Notes: generated from the sequence alone by a model not told the origin. A stretch of 56,642 bases of DNA from Bacteroidetes bacterium HGW-Bacteroidetes-1 (GCA_002842755.1 PHDU01000018.1:1-56642); one strand, 5' to 3'. Positions 9,216 through 19,143 are shown, counted from the first letter of the stretch. Program-made: numbers and translations.

Positions 9216-10393
9216 GTGTTCAATGTGTTTTTTGATTCCCGATATGCATGCATCATACTTTCCCAAAGCCGGCTGGCAGCTCCATCCCAGGTAAATATAC
9301 CAGCTCTTTCGAATCCTTTCCTTATCAATTCGGCCCGTAATTTTTCATCTTTAACCATCAAAGCCATTGCTGAGGCGATAGAATTTATATTATAAGGATC
9401 AACCAGCAAAGCGGCATCGCCTGCTACTTCCGGCATTGAAGTTACATTGCTTGTTATAACAGGAACCCCACAACGGAAGGCTTCAGCAATAGGGATCCCA
9501 AATCCTTCAAAATAAGAAACATAAGTTATTGCCAATGCCGCTGCGGTTATCCTGTGAAGCTCAATTGAATCAAGTCTGCCGCAAAAAACAACCTCTTCCT
9601 TATAATCCATTTTTTCAAATGCAGCGCTGATCGGTTTTGTCCACCATTTCTTTTCACCCACAACAACAAGCTTTATATCATTTTCATTTTCAGCCCTGAA
9701 AAGGTCAAAAGCTTCAAAAAGACGAACAAGGTTTTTTCGGGGATGTAGAGAACCGACAAAGAGAAAGTAGGGTTTGCCATCAGAATATTTCGCTCTTACC
9801 AGGTTAATTTCAGCATCATCCAAAGGCACAAACATTTCATTTGCACCATTAAAAACTACATCCACCTTACCAGGATCAATATTATACTGTTCAGCGATAT
9901 CTCTTTTTGAGAACTGAGATACCGTTGCAAGACGAATTGCTTTGCGGGCAAACCGGGGAAAAAAGAAACGGTAGTAGCACCTGACAAGCCAGGGCAAATC
10001 CTTTGGAAAATGTTCAAAATTCAAATCGTGCATCACTGCCAATGAAGGCACTTTTGTTGAAAGGCTTAGATAACCATCAGGTGAAAGAAACAAATGGGGT
10101 TGTATTTTTCTTAATGCACGTGCAACCGACAACTCAAACCAGATAATAAACAAAAAAGGATGTCGTGCCTGAGGGAACAAAACAATTGGAAAAACATTCG
10201 ACTCAAAAATAAACGAAGCATCCGGTTCTCTGTCAAAAAGAAAATAGAATTGTACTTCAGGATGATTTTTTGTGATGCGTCTGAGTGTTTCGTATGTAAA
10301 CCAGCCGATGCCTTCGAGTTTATTACGAATCAGAAGTCTGGTGTTGATTGCTATCTTCAATGCTTCATCTTTTTTTTTCATGGATTGATTCAA
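9212..10393 (-). CDS. GT4-family glycosyltransferase
   Basis: A 393-residue GT-B fold glycosyltransferase. The acceptor-side N-terminus has IGWFTYETLRRI. The donor-binding half has YFLFVGSLHPRKNLVRLFEA and the EGFGIPIAEAFRCGVPVITS segment with the E-x7-E pair of family GT4. It probably adds a sugar to a surface polysaccharide or lipid-linked glycan, since it sits divergently next to the FkbM/flippase/Wzz block. Donor and acceptor are not predictable. It is the first gene of a minus-strand run with purD. M1 or M5 could be the start. Confidence 0.9.
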   Translation of the reverse strand: MNQSMKKKDEALKIAINTRLLIRNKLEGIGWFTYETLRRITKNHPEVQFYFLFDREPDASFIFESNVFPIVLFPQARHPFLFIIWFELSVARALRKIQPHLFLSPDGYLSLSTKVPSLAVMHDLNFEHFPKDLPWLVRCYYRFFFPRFARKAIRLATVSQFSKRDIAEQYNIDPGKVDVVFNGANEMFVPLDDAEINLVRAKYSDGKPYFLFVGSLHPRKNLVRLFEAFDLFRAENENDIKLVVVGEKKWWTKPISAAFEKMDYKEEVVFCGRLDSIELHRITAAALAITYVSYFEGFGIPIAEAFRCGVPVITSNVTSMPEVAGDAALLVDPYNINSIASAMALMVKDEKLRAELIRKGFERAGIFTWDGAASRLWESMMHAYRESKNTLNT

Positions 10394-10550
10394 TATAAAT
10401 ATGCATTAAAGTAAAATGAATCTCAAATTAATTATAAAATGGGCCTGCTAATTCCTCAATATCAGCACTATATTCCTTAATGCAAGTTCTATACTGGTAA
10501 AACCGATTCAAAACAAAATTTAAAGAGCCTTTTGCTTACTGAATAAGTTC

Positions 10551-10558
10551 TAACTTTG
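10551..10558 (+). promoter_or_regulatory. -7 element for the FkbM gene
   Basis: TAACTTTG matches TAnnTTTG and lies 21 bases before the ATG at 10580. A possible in-frame TTG start at 10556 falls inside this element, which argues for the ATG. The only upstream TTG (10532) is spaced too tightly (16 bases) to be a good -33. Confidence 0.4.
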
Positions 10559-10579
10559 TGGCAAATATCTGAAAATATT

Positions 10580-11314
10580 ATGAAGTCGGGGTTAAAAAAG
10601 TTCTTGCAAAAGCTGTTAGGATTCGACAATTATCTGTTCCTCTTTTCACTTTTTATTATTCACACTTTGCGTTGGAACAAGAAAGAAGGAGATTTTTTAC
10701 TGTTTCTCAAGCAAATCCCTGATGGTACAACAGTACTTGATATCGGGGCTAATATCGGTATCATGTCAGTCTGGCTGGCAAAACAATTACCTTCATCGCA
10801 GATTTTAGCCTTCGAGCCCATGCCACAAAACATCAAGGCTTTAAAAAGAGTTTTAAATTTTTACCACCTCAGCAATGTTAGAGTGATAGAAAAGGCTTTG
10901 GGCAATGAAACTGGAAATGTGGATATGGTAATGCCTGTGCTAGACGATGTTAAAATGCAGGGCCTGAGCCATGTAGTTCACGAAAGCATCACTGAGTTCA
11001 ATGAAGGCAAATCGGTAAAAGTCCCAATTCTTAAACTTGATAACTGCATTGAACTTCAAAACGCAAATCTTCAATTGTCAGCTATCAAACTGGATGTTGA
11101 GAACTTTGAGTATTTTGTACTCAAAGGAGGAGAGAACCTTATAAAAAAACACAAGCCATTGATTTATACAGAGTTATGGGATAACGAAAATCGCAAACAC
11201 TGTTTTTCACTGATGAGGCAATTGGGCTACACTATCAAAATTGCACATCGCAATACGCTGGTTGATTATAATTCCGAAATAAATCATACCCAGAACTTCT
11301 TTTTCATACCTTAG
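10580..11314 (+). CDS. FkbM family SAM-dependent methyltransferase
   Basis: About 244 residues. The SAM-binding motif I is TVLDIGANIGIMSVWLAKQLP, followed by ILAFEPMPQN and the FkbM hallmarks IKLDVENFEYFVLKGGENLI and KPLIYTELWDNENR. Such enzymes O-methylate sugars or polyketides. In this setting a sugar of the surface polysaccharide is the likely target. ATG at 10580 is chosen over TTG at 10556 because of the overlapping promoter element. It is the first gene of the plus-strand polysaccharide block, with the flippase starting 23 bases after its end. Confidence 0.85.
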   Translation: MKSGLKKFLQKLLGFDNYLFLFSLFIIHTLRWNKKEGDFLLFLKQIPDGTTVLDIGANIGIMSVWLAKQLPSSQILAFEPMPQNIKALKRVLNFYHLSNVRVIEKALGNETGNVDMVMPVLDDVKMQGLSHVVHESITEFNEGKSVKVPILKLDNCIELQNANLQLSAIKLDVENFEYFVLKGGENLIKKHKPLIYTELWDNENRKHCFSLMRQLGYTIKIAHRNTLVDYNSEINHTQNFFFIP

Positions 11315-11337
11315 CCCTCTTGATCAGCTAACAGGCC

Positions 11338-12834
11338 ATGCAGAAGCGTTTTATCAGAAATCTCGCACTTCTTCTTTCACTAAATCTCCTTATTAAACCA
11401 TTTTGGATTTTAGGTGTTGACAGAGCCGTGCAAAATGCTGTAGGTGACAGTATGTATGGTTTCTATTTTTCAATCTACAGCTATTCCTTTTTATTTTTTA
11501 TCCTGCTTGATTTTGGCATTACCAATTATAACAACCGCAACATTGCCCAAAACAATCATTTGCTTAGCAAGCATTTCACAGGCATAGCGACTGTTAAAAT
11601 ATTGTTGGCCGTTCTCTATGCTTCCGTTGTTTTTTTTATAGGTTATCTTATCGGTTATAACGAAGCGCAACTAAAAATGCTCGCATGGGTTGGACTCAAC
11701 CAGGTTATTCTGTCCTTTATTCTCTACCTCCGTTCCAACATTTCGGGCCTGATGCTTTTCAAAGCCGACAGTTTTTTTTCCATTCTCGACCGCTTGTTGA
11801 TGATTCTGATTTGCAGTTTCCTGCTATGGTCAGGTTTCGTACAAACAGATTTCCAGATCGAATGGTTTGTTTATGCGCAAACATCGGCCTACCTCATCAC
11901 TTTTATTGCAGCATTCCTTTATGTGTTGAAACATGCCGGAAAAATAAAACTCTCTTTCAACATACCTTTCATGTTGATGATTATTCGGAAAAGCATGCCT
12001 TATGCCCTGCTGGTTTTACTTATGAGTTTTTATAACAGACTTGAACCGGTGCTTATTGAGCGACTTCTTCCTGAGGGAAAAGCATTTGTTCAAACAGGTA
12101 TTTATAGCAAAGCTTTTCGGCTATTGGACGCCGGAAACAACATTTCATTGCTTTTTTCAGTGTTATTGCTTCCCATGTTTGCCTCCATGATCAAAAAGAG
12201 AGAATCAGTCAACATGCTGGTTCAATTGTCCTTCAGCATCATTTTGTCGATGTCGTTGGTGGTTGCAGTTCTTTCTTTTATATACAGCAATGAATTGATG
12301 ATGCTCCTTTATGGCCTCAGACCGGGCGAAGGGTCTCTTGAGTTTTCCGCCCGCATAATAGAATCTGCAAGTGTTTTTCGCATTTTGATGGGTAGTTTTG
12401 TCGCTGTTTCATGTACCTATATTTTTGGAACGTTGCTCACTGCCAATGGCAACCTGGCCTTGCTTAACATTGTTGCAGGCTCAGGAGTGGTTATTAATGT
12501 AGCGATGAACTTTATTCTTATTCCTCAATTTGAGGCACTGGGTGCAGCATGGTCAAGCTTCGTCGTTCAGACAATAACAGCGCTCATTCAGATTTTGATT
12601 TCTTTTAAGATTTTTAAACTCCGATTTGGAAAAATGTTTATGCAAAGGCTTGCCCTTTTTGTCGTGCTTTTGCTTCTATGTGTTTATGGATCATTGCTTC
12701 TGCCATTTCATTGGGTCTGGAACTTTATAATTGCAATGATTATGAGTATTCTTTTGGTTTTTGTTACCAAAATGATCGAAGTCAAAGGGGTATTACAACT
12801 ACTGCTCTCTGCATCCTCTTCAATAAAAAAATAG
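11338..12834 (+). CDS. Polysaccharide flippase (Wzx/MOP superfamily)
   Basis: A 498-residue inner-membrane protein with 12-14 predicted helices. The opening NLALLLSLNLLIKPFWILGVDRAVQNAVG, the C-terminal repeat ending in GAAWSSFVVQTITALIQILI, and the neighbours fit Wzx-type flippases that move undecaprenyl-linked glycans across the inner membrane. It lies between the FkbM methyltransferase and the Wzz-like genes. Its exact substrate cannot be inferred. A 247-base gap follows before the chain-length genes. Confidence 0.87.
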   Translation: MQKRFIRNLALLLSLNLLIKPFWILGVDRAVQNAVGDSMYGFYFSIYSYSFLFFILLDFGITNYNNRNIAQNNHLLSKHFTGIATVKILLAVLYASVVFFIGYLIGYNEAQLKMLAWVGLNQVILSFILYLRSNISGLMLFKADSFFSILDRLLMILICSFLLWSGFVQTDFQIEWFVYAQTSAYLITFIAAFLYVLKHAGKIKLSFNIPFMLMIIRKSMPYALLVLLMSFYNRLEPVLIERLLPEGKAFVQTGIYSKAFRLLDAGNNISLLFSVLLLPMFASMIKKRESVNMLVQLSFSIILSMSLVVAVLSFIYSNELMMLLYGLRPGEGSLEFSARIIESASVFRILMGSFVAVSCTYIFGTLLTANGNLALLNIVAGSGVVINVAMNFILIPQFEALGAAWSSFVVQTITALIQILISFKIFKLRFGKMFMQRLALFVVLLLLCVYGSLLLPFHWVWNFIIAMIMSILLVFVTKMIEVKGVLQLLLSASSSIKK

Positions 12835-13046
12835 TTTTTTGTTTCCAACTTCAAAACAGAAGCTTTAAAATGTTATGAATCCTGAATTCGAAACCTTCAA
12901 AACAATTGGTTGAACTAAAAAACTGCATTAGCCCTCCGAGATAGATTCATTTGATCTGTGTGGCTTCAAAAAGCGCTAATAAAACAACTTAAATCCTAAA
13001 AAATTCAATTTGCTAAATAATTCTATTATTCTTTAGGAATATTTTC

Positions 13047-13054
13047 TAATTTTG
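13047..13054 (+). promoter_or_regulatory. -7 element for the first Wzz-like gene
   Basis: TAATTTTG matches TAnnTTTG and lies 27 bases before the ATG at 13082, at the end of the 247-base gap after the flippase gene. No clear -33 TTG is seen. Confidence 0.35.
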
Positions 13055-13081
13055 GCAATCTTAATTCAATAGCATCTGAAT

Positions 13082-14164
13082 ATGCAAAATCAGGATGAGT
13101 CCGACATGAATACATTAGGTTTGGTGGGTTTAGTGAACCGCTACAAAGTGGCTTTCATCATTATTGCATTCCTGGCATCAATCCTGGCTTATATTTTTAG
13201 TTCACCCTTTTTTATTACTCCTCTTTTTAAATCGACAGTTATTTTATACCCAACTTCCTCGAACTCAATCTCTAAAATTCTATTAAGTACAAATTTCAAT
13301 ACAAACAAAGACCTTCTTGAATTTGGAGAAGATGAACAAACGGAGCGTATGCTTCAGATTCTGAACTCGAATAAGATACGCGATCGTATCATTGAGAAAT
13401 ACGATCTTATGGATCACTACGGTATTAAACATGACTCAAAATACAAATTTACCAGGCTTTACAAAGAATACGAAGGCAAGATAAAATTCCGCAAAACGGA
13501 ATATATGGCTGTAAAAATTACAGTGCTTGACCAAGAACCTTCCACTGCATCGCTTATTGCCAATGATATTGCTGAGTTATTCGACTCTACCATGAATTTG
13601 ATGCAGAAAGAAGTCGCATTAAAAGCATTCCAAATAGTTGAACAGGAATATTTTAAACTTCGAAGTGAAGTTAAATTTATGGAAGATTCTCTCAATTCAA
13701 TCCGCAGACTTGGCATTCATGATTATGAAAGTCAGGCTGAAATGCTGAATCAGCAATTGGCAATTGAATTGGCTAAAAATAATCAACCTGCAATTAAAGC
13801 TCTGGAGAAAAGACTCGATATTTTAGCTGAATATGGAGGGTCCTATGTTTCTCTTCGTGATAATCTGGAACACGAACGTAAGCAACTCTCTGCAATAAAG
13901 GCAAAATATGAAGAATCCAAAGTGGATGCAACCCAAAATCTGCCCCATAAGTTTGTCGTAACTTCTGCTTTCGAAGCGGAACAGAAGTCTTACCCTATTC
14001 GGTGGCTTATCCTGCTGGTTACCGTTTTTTCGACCCTGTTTCTCACTGTAATTGTTTTGATCGTTTTGGAACAAGTCACAAACAGTGAAGTAAAAAAAAA
14101 ACGCTATGGAGACCCGAAATTAATTTCAAATGGCCAACAATCAAACCGTATAATCGAACAGTAA
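13082..14164 (+). CDS. Wzz/chain-length determinant protein, copy 1
   Basis: A 360-residue inner-membrane protein with the two-helix Wzz topology. The first helix is near residues 23-42 (YKVAFIIIAFLASILAYIF), then a periplasmic domain rich in coiled coil (about 170-290), and a last helix preceded by the Wzz-like segment KSYPIRWLILL. It probably sets polymer length together with the ligase/polymerase two genes on. There is no C-terminal tyrosine kinase, so it is not a BY-kinase fusion. It resembles the next gene closely in layout and in segments such as MDHYGI/LDHYKI and IKFRKTEY/VKIRKTPY, so the pair arose by duplication. Confidence 0.85.
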   Translation: MQNQDESDMNTLGLVGLVNRYKVAFIIIAFLASILAYIFSSPFFITPLFKSTVILYPTSSNSISKILLSTNFNTNKDLLEFGEDEQTERMLQILNSNKIRDRIIEKYDLMDHYGIKHDSKYKFTRLYKEYEGKIKFRKTEYMAVKITVLDQEPSTASLIANDIAELFDSTMNLMQKEVALKAFQIVEQEYFKLRSEVKFMEDSLNSIRRLGIHDYESQAEMLNQQLAIELAKNNQPAIKALEKRLDILAEYGGSYVSLRDNLEHERKQLSAIKAKYEESKVDATQNLPHKFVVTSAFEAEQKSYPIRWLILLVTVFSTLFLTVIVLIVLEQVTNSEVKKKRYGDPKLISNGQQSNRIIEQ

Positions 14165-14193
14165 AACCTAATAATCAGCATAATTGGAAAATC

Positions 14194-15159
14194 ATGGACA
14201 ATTATTTCAATAACACTTCACTGATCGGACTTATCATGAGATGGCGATTTCATCTGCTTGTAATAACCATTATTGCAGCTATTTTAGGAGCTATTTTCTC
14301 TGGTTCTGCTTTTATTACTCCATTGTATAAATCAGAAGCTGTCGCATATCCGGCTAACATCAACAGTTATTCAGATGAGAGTGAAACCGAGCAAATGCTC
14401 CAACTGCTTCAATCGCAAGATATCACCGACTCAATTATTAATATTTTTAACTTGTTGGATCACTACAAAATAGACCCGAAATATAAATACATGCGTACTG
14501 CTTTATTAGCTGAATATTCCCAAAACGTAAAAATAAGAAAAACACCTTATGAGGCAATCTCTATCAATGTCCGTGATAAAGATCCTGAAATAGCCTCTTC
14601 AATGGCAAATAAAATTCTTGATATCTACAATGAAAAAGTAGCTTCACTTCACAAAGGCAAATACAAGGAAGTTGTTGATATGTATGAGGAGCAGCTTTTA
14701 TTAAAAAATAAATTGATTGATTCACTTCAGGAACGCTTATATGTGCTGGGTAACGAATATGGGTTGATTGATTACAGTGCTCAGTCACAGGAAATCATGC
14801 GGGGTTACCTGCGAACAGTTTATGGAACAAACCTTAGCAATATCAACACAAAAGGAGTTACTGAACTTAAAGGAAATATAGAAAAACACGGGGGTGAGCT
14901 TCTCACCGTAACCGAAATGCTTCATCACGAAGCACGTACTTATGTTGAAATTAAACTTGGTCTTGAACAAGCACAAAGGTTTCTAAGGGCAAAGCTTACA
15001 TATTCAAATATCATCACAAAAGCCTATCCTTCTGATAAAAAAGCCTTCCCAATCCGATGGGTAATTGTTGTTTTTTCTGCTTTGAGCGCATTTCTACTTT
15101 CAGTACTGGTGATTTTCATTTTAGAAAACAAATCGAAACTCGTTGATCAAAAATCCTAA
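14194..15159 (+). CDS. Wzz/chain-length determinant protein, copy 2
   Basis: A 321-residue paralogue of the preceding protein with the same topology: N-terminal helix (about residues 17-37, LLVITIIAAILGAIFSGSAF), periplasmic coiled-coil domain, and a terminal helix after KAFPIRWVIVVF. The region corresponding to residues 60-80 of copy 1 is shortened. It is 29 bases downstream of copy 1 and its end overlaps the TTG start proposed for the polymerase/ligase, so the three are one transcript. It may form mixed oligomers with copy 1 or set a second chain length; the sequence does not say which. Confidence 0.85.
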   Translation: MDNYFNNTSLIGLIMRWRFHLLVITIIAAILGAIFSGSAFITPLYKSEAVAYPANINSYSDESETEQMLQLLQSQDITDSIINIFNLLDHYKIDPKYKYMRTALLAEYSQNVKIRKTPYEAISINVRDKDPEIASSMANKILDIYNEKVASLHKGKYKEVVDMYEEQLLLKNKLIDSLQERLYVLGNEYGLIDYSAQSQEIMRGYLRTVYGTNLSNINTKGVTELKGNIEKHGGELLTVTEMLHHEARTYVEIKLGLEQAQRFLRAKLTYSNIITKAYPSDKKAFPIRWVIVVFSALSAFLLSVLVIFILENKSKLVDQKS

Positions 15160-16636
15160 ATTACAACTTCACGACGGATTGAACGAACGTACAAAAATAG
15201 CATGGTTGTATCTTGCAGCAGCAGTATTTCTTGCTGTTAATTTGTATTTGGTTGTTCAAAAAGATATCTATTTTGTCTTTGCTCTTCCTCTGGTTTTAGG
15301 AGTTTTGTTATTGTATGTTTTTTCAATTGATAAGGTTGTTTTGCTCATTAGCTTTCTAACACCTCTTTCGCTCAACATCGAAGACATAGAGGTTGGATTA
15401 GGCATTTCACTCCCGGTAGAACCTATGCTTTTTGGGGTTCTAATTCTGTTTTTTACAAAATTGATCTATGAGCGGCAATATGATTTAAAAATCGCCAGTC
15501 ACCCTATTGCCTTGGTTATATATATCATGCTCTTTTGGATGATAATCACCACATTTACAAGTGAATTACCTCTTGTATCAATAAAATATCTCATTTCCAG
15601 ATTGTGGTTTGTTGTTCCTTCTTTTTTTGTTGCCGCCATTATCTTCAAGAAAATAAAAAATATTCATTGGTTTATCTGGCTTTATAATATCGGGTTGATT
15701 ATTGTCATAGGATATACGATTATCAATCATGCCAGATATGGATTCAGTGATAATGCAGCACACTGGGTTATGTCTCCTTTATACAACGACCATACAGCTT
15801 ATGGAGCGGCTCTGGCCATGTTTTTAATACTTACAACTGGTTATCTTTTCTATCCAGGTTTGAGTAAAACAAAACGATTCTGGGTTGTTTGTATGATTGT
15901 ACTTCTATCTGTAGCAACGCTTCTCTCTTTAAGTCGTGCTGCCTGGATTAGTATAGTTGCATCCATAATGGTTTTTGCAGCGGTTAAATTTCATATTAAA
16001 TTCAAATGGATATTAGGAGTATTTATTCTGTTCATTACGATCATTCTTACCTTCCAGCACGAAATTGTGGATTCCCTTGAAAAAAACAAGCAAGACTCCT
16101 CGACCGATTTTATTGAACATGTCCAGTCAATTTATAATATTTCATCTGACGCATCAAACCTTGAACGGATAAATCGATGGCAGGCTGCCATTCGTCTTTT
16201 CAACGAAAGACCGGCAACTGGTTGGGGACCAGGCACCTATCAGTTTGTTTATGGGCCTTACCAGCGTTCAAAGGAAAAAACCATAATAAGTACCAATGCC
16301 GGCGATATGGGAAATGCTCACAGTGAATATATTGGCCCTTTAGCTGAAATGGGTTTACCCGGAATGTTAATCGTTTTTTTACTGGTCGGAGTCATGATTT
16401 ACTACGGGCTTAAAACGCATAAAAAAGCTAAAACCAGAGAGGCTAAGATAATTACTATGACAGCAACTCTGGCGCTGATAAGTTACTTTGTACATGGCTT
16501 TTTGAACAACTTTCTTGATACTGATAAACTTTCTGTTCCTGTCTGGGCTTGTATGGCAATTATTGTAGTGATGGATGTATATGGAGCTGACAGAGAACTG
16601 GATGAACTAACCTCTTTGACATTTAAATCAGAATAG
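15143..16636 (+). CDS. O-antigen polymerase/ligase family protein (Wzy/WaaL-like)
   Basis: A 497-residue inner-membrane protein with about 12 helices. The Wzy_C-type region is present: LSLSRAAWISIVASIMVFAA, then the large periplasmic loop with RWQAAIRLFNERPATGWGPG and NAHSEYIGPLAEMGLPGMLI. Such proteins either polymerise repeat units (Wzy) or ligate them to lipid A-core (WaaL); sequence alone does not separate these. No ATG precedes the first helix. TTG at 15143 (overlapping the previous gene by 17 bases) or TTG near 15179 is the likely start. Confidence 0.85.
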   Translation: MIKNPKLQLHDGLNERTKIAWLYLAAAVFLAVNLYLVVQKDIYFVFALPLVLGVLLLYVFSIDKVVLLISFLTPLSLNIEDIEVGLGISLPVEPMLFGVLILFFTKLIYERQYDLKIASHPIALVIYIMLFWMIITTFTSELPLVSIKYLISRLWFVVPSFFVAAIIFKKIKNIHWFIWLYNIGLIIVIGYTIINHARYGFSDNAAHWVMSPLYNDHTAYGAALAMFLILTTGYLFYPGLSKTKRFWVVCMIVLLSVATLLSLSRAAWISIVASIMVFAAVKFHIKFKWILGVFILFITIILTFQHEIVDSLEKNKQDSSTDFIEHVQSIYNISSDASNLERINRWQAAIRLFNERPATGWGPGTYQFVYGPYQRSKEKTIISTNAGDMGNAHSEYIGPLAEMGLPGMLIVFLLVGVMIYYGLKTHKKAKTREAKIITMTATLALISYFVHGFLNNFLDTDKLSVPVWACMAIIVVMDVYGADRELDELTSLTFKSE

Positions 16637-16709
16637 TTGGTTTCATTCATCATCACATGCAAAACAATTGCTGCCTAAAAAGTAAAAAAAGGACTTAAAA
16701 CCAAATTTT

Positions 16710-17639
16710 TTATCTGATCTTTTTCAACAAATCTGGCAACTGCCTGGCAGCAGCAAGTTCTCGCCATTTTTTACGTGCATCATCAGCAGGAACCCCAAAA
16801 TATGTTTTTCCCCCTTCCAATGACTTGTCAACACCCGACATTGCCAAAATGACAGCTCCTTTGCCAATAACAATATCTTTATTGATAGAAACTCTGCCCC
16901 AGATAATCACATCATCTTCGATACGCGTAACGCCTGCAATGGCAGCATGCGCACCAATAAGGCAATTGCGTCCGATATAGGTGTCATGACCTACCTGACA
17001 ATGGTTGTCAAGTTTTGTGCCTGAATCAATGGTTGTATCACCCGTCACTCCTTTATCAATACTGCATAATGCGCCTATTTCAACATCATTACCAATAATA
17101 ACCCGACCACACGACTCAAACTTTTTATACCCTTCAGCACGACGTTGGAAATAGTATGCATCAGCGCCAAGCACACTGTTTGCATGAATGATAACGTTGT
17201 CACCAATAACAGTATGATCGTAAATGCTAACGTTGGAGTGAATCAGACAATTTTTTCCAATTTTAACATGGTTACCAACAAAAGTTCCCGGCTGGAGAAT
17301 GGTACCTTGACCAATCTCCGCTTTTGGGCTAATGAACCCATTGGAAGCTTCGAAAGGTTTAAACCTACGAATAATTTCGATAAATGCATCAAAAGGCTTT
17401 TCGTGAAAAAGCAATGCTTTGCCCTCAGGACAATCAACTTTTTTGTTAATAATAATCGTAGTCGCTTTTGAATTCAGCGCTTTTTCGTAATATTTAGGAT
17501 GATCCACAAAAGTTACATCACCCGGTTCAACCATGTGAATTTCGTTTAATCCTGTAACTTGAAAATCAGGGTCTCCATCGTATTCAGCAACGATAAGCGT
17601 GGCCAAATCCTTTAAGCTTATACCTGGATTGAACTTCAT
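16710..17639 (-). CDS. LpxD-like UDP-3-O-acylglucosamine N-acyltransferase, second copy
   Basis: A 309-residue left-handed beta-helix acyltransferase. The N-terminal uridine-binding LpxD domain (about 1-95, with VTFVDHPKYYEKALNSKATT) is followed by hexapeptide repeats (about 100-260). The segment CQVGHDTYIG keeps the histidine at the LpxD catalytic position. The family transfers a 3-hydroxyacyl chain to the 2-amino group of the lipid A precursor. A second lpxD lies at the other end of this cluster. The C-terminus differs from that of the main LpxD, so the two may use different acyl chains or substrates. It follows efp by 29 bases. Confidence 0.82.
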   Translation of the reverse strand: MKFNPGISLKDLATLIVAEYDGDPDFQVTGLNEIHMVEPGDVTFVDHPKYYEKALNSKATTIIINKKVDCPEGKALLFHEKPFDAFIEIIRRFKPFEASNGFISPKAEIGQGTILQPGTFVGNHVKIGKNCLIHSNVSIYDHTVIGDNVIIHANSVLGADAYYFQRRAEGYKKFESCGRVIIGNDVEIGALCSIDKGVTGDTTIDSGTKLDNHCQVGHDTYIGRNCLIGAHAAIAGVTRIEDDVIIWGRVSINKDIVIGKGAVILAMSGVDKSLEGGKTYFGVPADDARKKWRELAAARQLPDLLKKIR

Positions 17640-17668
17640 TTGTTTGCTTATCTATAAAATTTTAATGC

Positions 17669-18235
17669 TTATTCCTTAACTCTTTCTGAATAAGAACCAT
17701 CAACCGTATTCACTTTCAATCTATCGCCAATGTTAATGAAAAGAGGCACCCTTATGATGGCCCCAGTTTCGAGGGTAGCTTCTTTCATGGCGTTGGTTGC
17801 AGTATTGCCCTTTTCTCCGGGTTCGGTATAGGTTACTTCCAAAGCAACAGTTGAAGGCAATTCGACTGATAAAACAGACTCAGAATCTGTATGATACATT
17901 ACTTCACCAATATCGCCTTCTTTAAGAAATTGAGGAGCATTGATCAGATCTTTAGGTATTTGTATTTGTTCGAAAGTTTCTGAACTCATGAAATGGTAAC
18001 CTTCTCCATCGTTGTAAAGATATTGCATTGGACGACGTTCAACGCGTTGAATGTTAATCTTCACCCCTGCGGAAAAAGTATTCGGAAGAATCTTTCCTGT
18101 TTTAAGGTTTTTCAAACGGGTGCGGACAAATGCATTACCTTTTCCAGGTTTCACATGCTGAAACTCAATGATTGAATACAACTCATTATTATACTCAATG
18201 ATCAATCCATTTCTAAAATCAGCAGTTGTTGCCAT
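17669..18235 (-). CDS. efp: Translation elongation factor P
   Basis: A 188-residue, three-domain factor that rescues ribosomes stalled at proline stretches. The domain I loop [20 protein letters not shown] carries the tip lysine (K32). The OB-domain signature near [21 protein letters not shown] and the C-terminal [17 protein letters not shown] are conserved. Length is normal. It sits between lpxA and the second lpxD, an arrangement I recall from other Bacteroidota, and may be co-transcribed with the lpx genes or from its own promoter in the 97-base gap upstream. Confidence 0.96.
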   Translation of the reverse strand: MATTADFRNGLIIEYNNELYSIIEFQHVKPGKGNAFVRTRLKNLKTGKILPNTFSAGVKINIQRVERRPMQYLYNDGEGYHFMSSETFEQIQIPKDLINAPQFLKEGDIGEVMYHTDSESVLSVELPSTVALEVTYTEPGEKGNTATNAMKEATLETGAIIRVPLFINIGDRLKVNTVDGSYSERVKE

Positions 18236-18270
18236 AATCTTTTGTAATTTGTTAAGAAAAATTAAGGCTG

Positions 18271-18278
18271 CAAAGTTA
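18271..18278 (-). promoter_or_regulatory. -7 element for efp
   Basis: On the minus strand TAACTTTG matches TAnnTTTG, 35 bases before the efp ATG. The -33 position is CTG rather than TTG (18299-18301, 20-base gap), so this is a moderate candidate. Confidence 0.38.
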
Positions 18279-18332
18279 GGTATTCAACCTGAATTTTACA
18301 GCCTTAATGTAATGTTTTAAATGAAAAATATG

Positions 18333-19121
18333 CTACTCACGGTTTTTGCTATACCCTTTCATGATACCTCTGGTCGAATTGCTGATGAAACTTAGAATTT
18401 CATCACGATCGGGCGAAGCAGGAACATTGGCTTCGATGTAACCCGTTGCCTGACTTACATTATATCCCTTAAGGTAGATCGTACGATAAATATCCTGAAT
18501 TGCATTGATGCGCAGATCGCTGAAGCCTCTGCGCCTTAAACCAATGGAGTTGACACCTATATAGGAGAGAGGTTCACGTCCTGCTTTGGTAAAGGGAGGC
18601 ACATCCTTACGGGCCATACCACCACCACTGATCATAGAGTGGGCACCAATCTGAACAAACTGATGCACTGCTGCCAATCCACCAATAATTGCCCAGTCAT
18701 CAACACGAATATGACCGGCAAGATTACACGCATTGGCGAGTATCACATTGTTTCCAAGGATACAATCATGGGCAATATGCACATAAGCCATCAAAAGACA
18801 ATTGTTTCCAACTACGGTCTCCCAACTGGCTTTGGTTCCCCTGTTGATTGTTACAAATTCTCTGATAGTGGTGTTATCACCAATGCGGACAATTGTTTCT
18901 TCGCCGGCAAATTTAAGGTCCTGAGGAATTGCAGCGATAACTGCTCCCGGGAAAATCCTGCAATTCTTTCCAATATGCGCGCCTTCCATAATTGTGACAT
19001 TGGAACCAATCCATGTTCCCTCTTCAATGATAACATTTTTTTCAATATTTACAAATGGTTCAATTACTACATTACTGGCAATTTTTGCCTGCGGGTGAAC
19101 ATAAGCTAAGGGCTGATTCAT
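18333..19121 (-). CDS. lpxA: UDP-N-acetylglucosamine acyltransferase
   Basis: First enzyme of lipid A synthesis: it moves a 3-hydroxyacyl chain from ACP to the 3-OH of UDP-GlcNAc. The 262-residue protein has the left-handed beta helix (about 1-190) and the LpxA C-terminal helical domain. The catalytic histidine lies in YVHIAHDCILGN. GGMARKDVPPFTKAGREPLSYIG-type residues mark LpxA rather than LpxD. It follows fabZ by 22 bases, in the usual lpxD-lpxC-fabZ-lpxA order. Confidence 0.95.
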   Translation of the reverse strand: MNQPLAYVHPQAKIASNVVIEPFVNIEKNVIIEEGTWIGSNVTIMEGAHIGKNCRIFPGAVIAAIPQDLKFAGEETIVRIGDNTTIREFVTINRGTKASWETVVGNNCLLMAYVHIAHDCILGNNVILANACNLAGHIRVDDWAIIGGLAAVHQFVQIGAHSMISGGGMARKDVPPFTKAGREPLSYIGVNSIGLRRRGFSDLRINAIQDIYRTIYLKGYNVSQATGYIEANVPASPDRDEILSFISNSTRGIMKGYSKNRE

Positions 19122-19143
19122 TTGGTGGGTTTGTATTATTGAC

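Noticed and set aside
10556-10579. TTG start extending the FkbM protein by eight residues
   Set aside because: The codon lies inside the TAACTTTG promoter element; ATG at 10580 is the better start.
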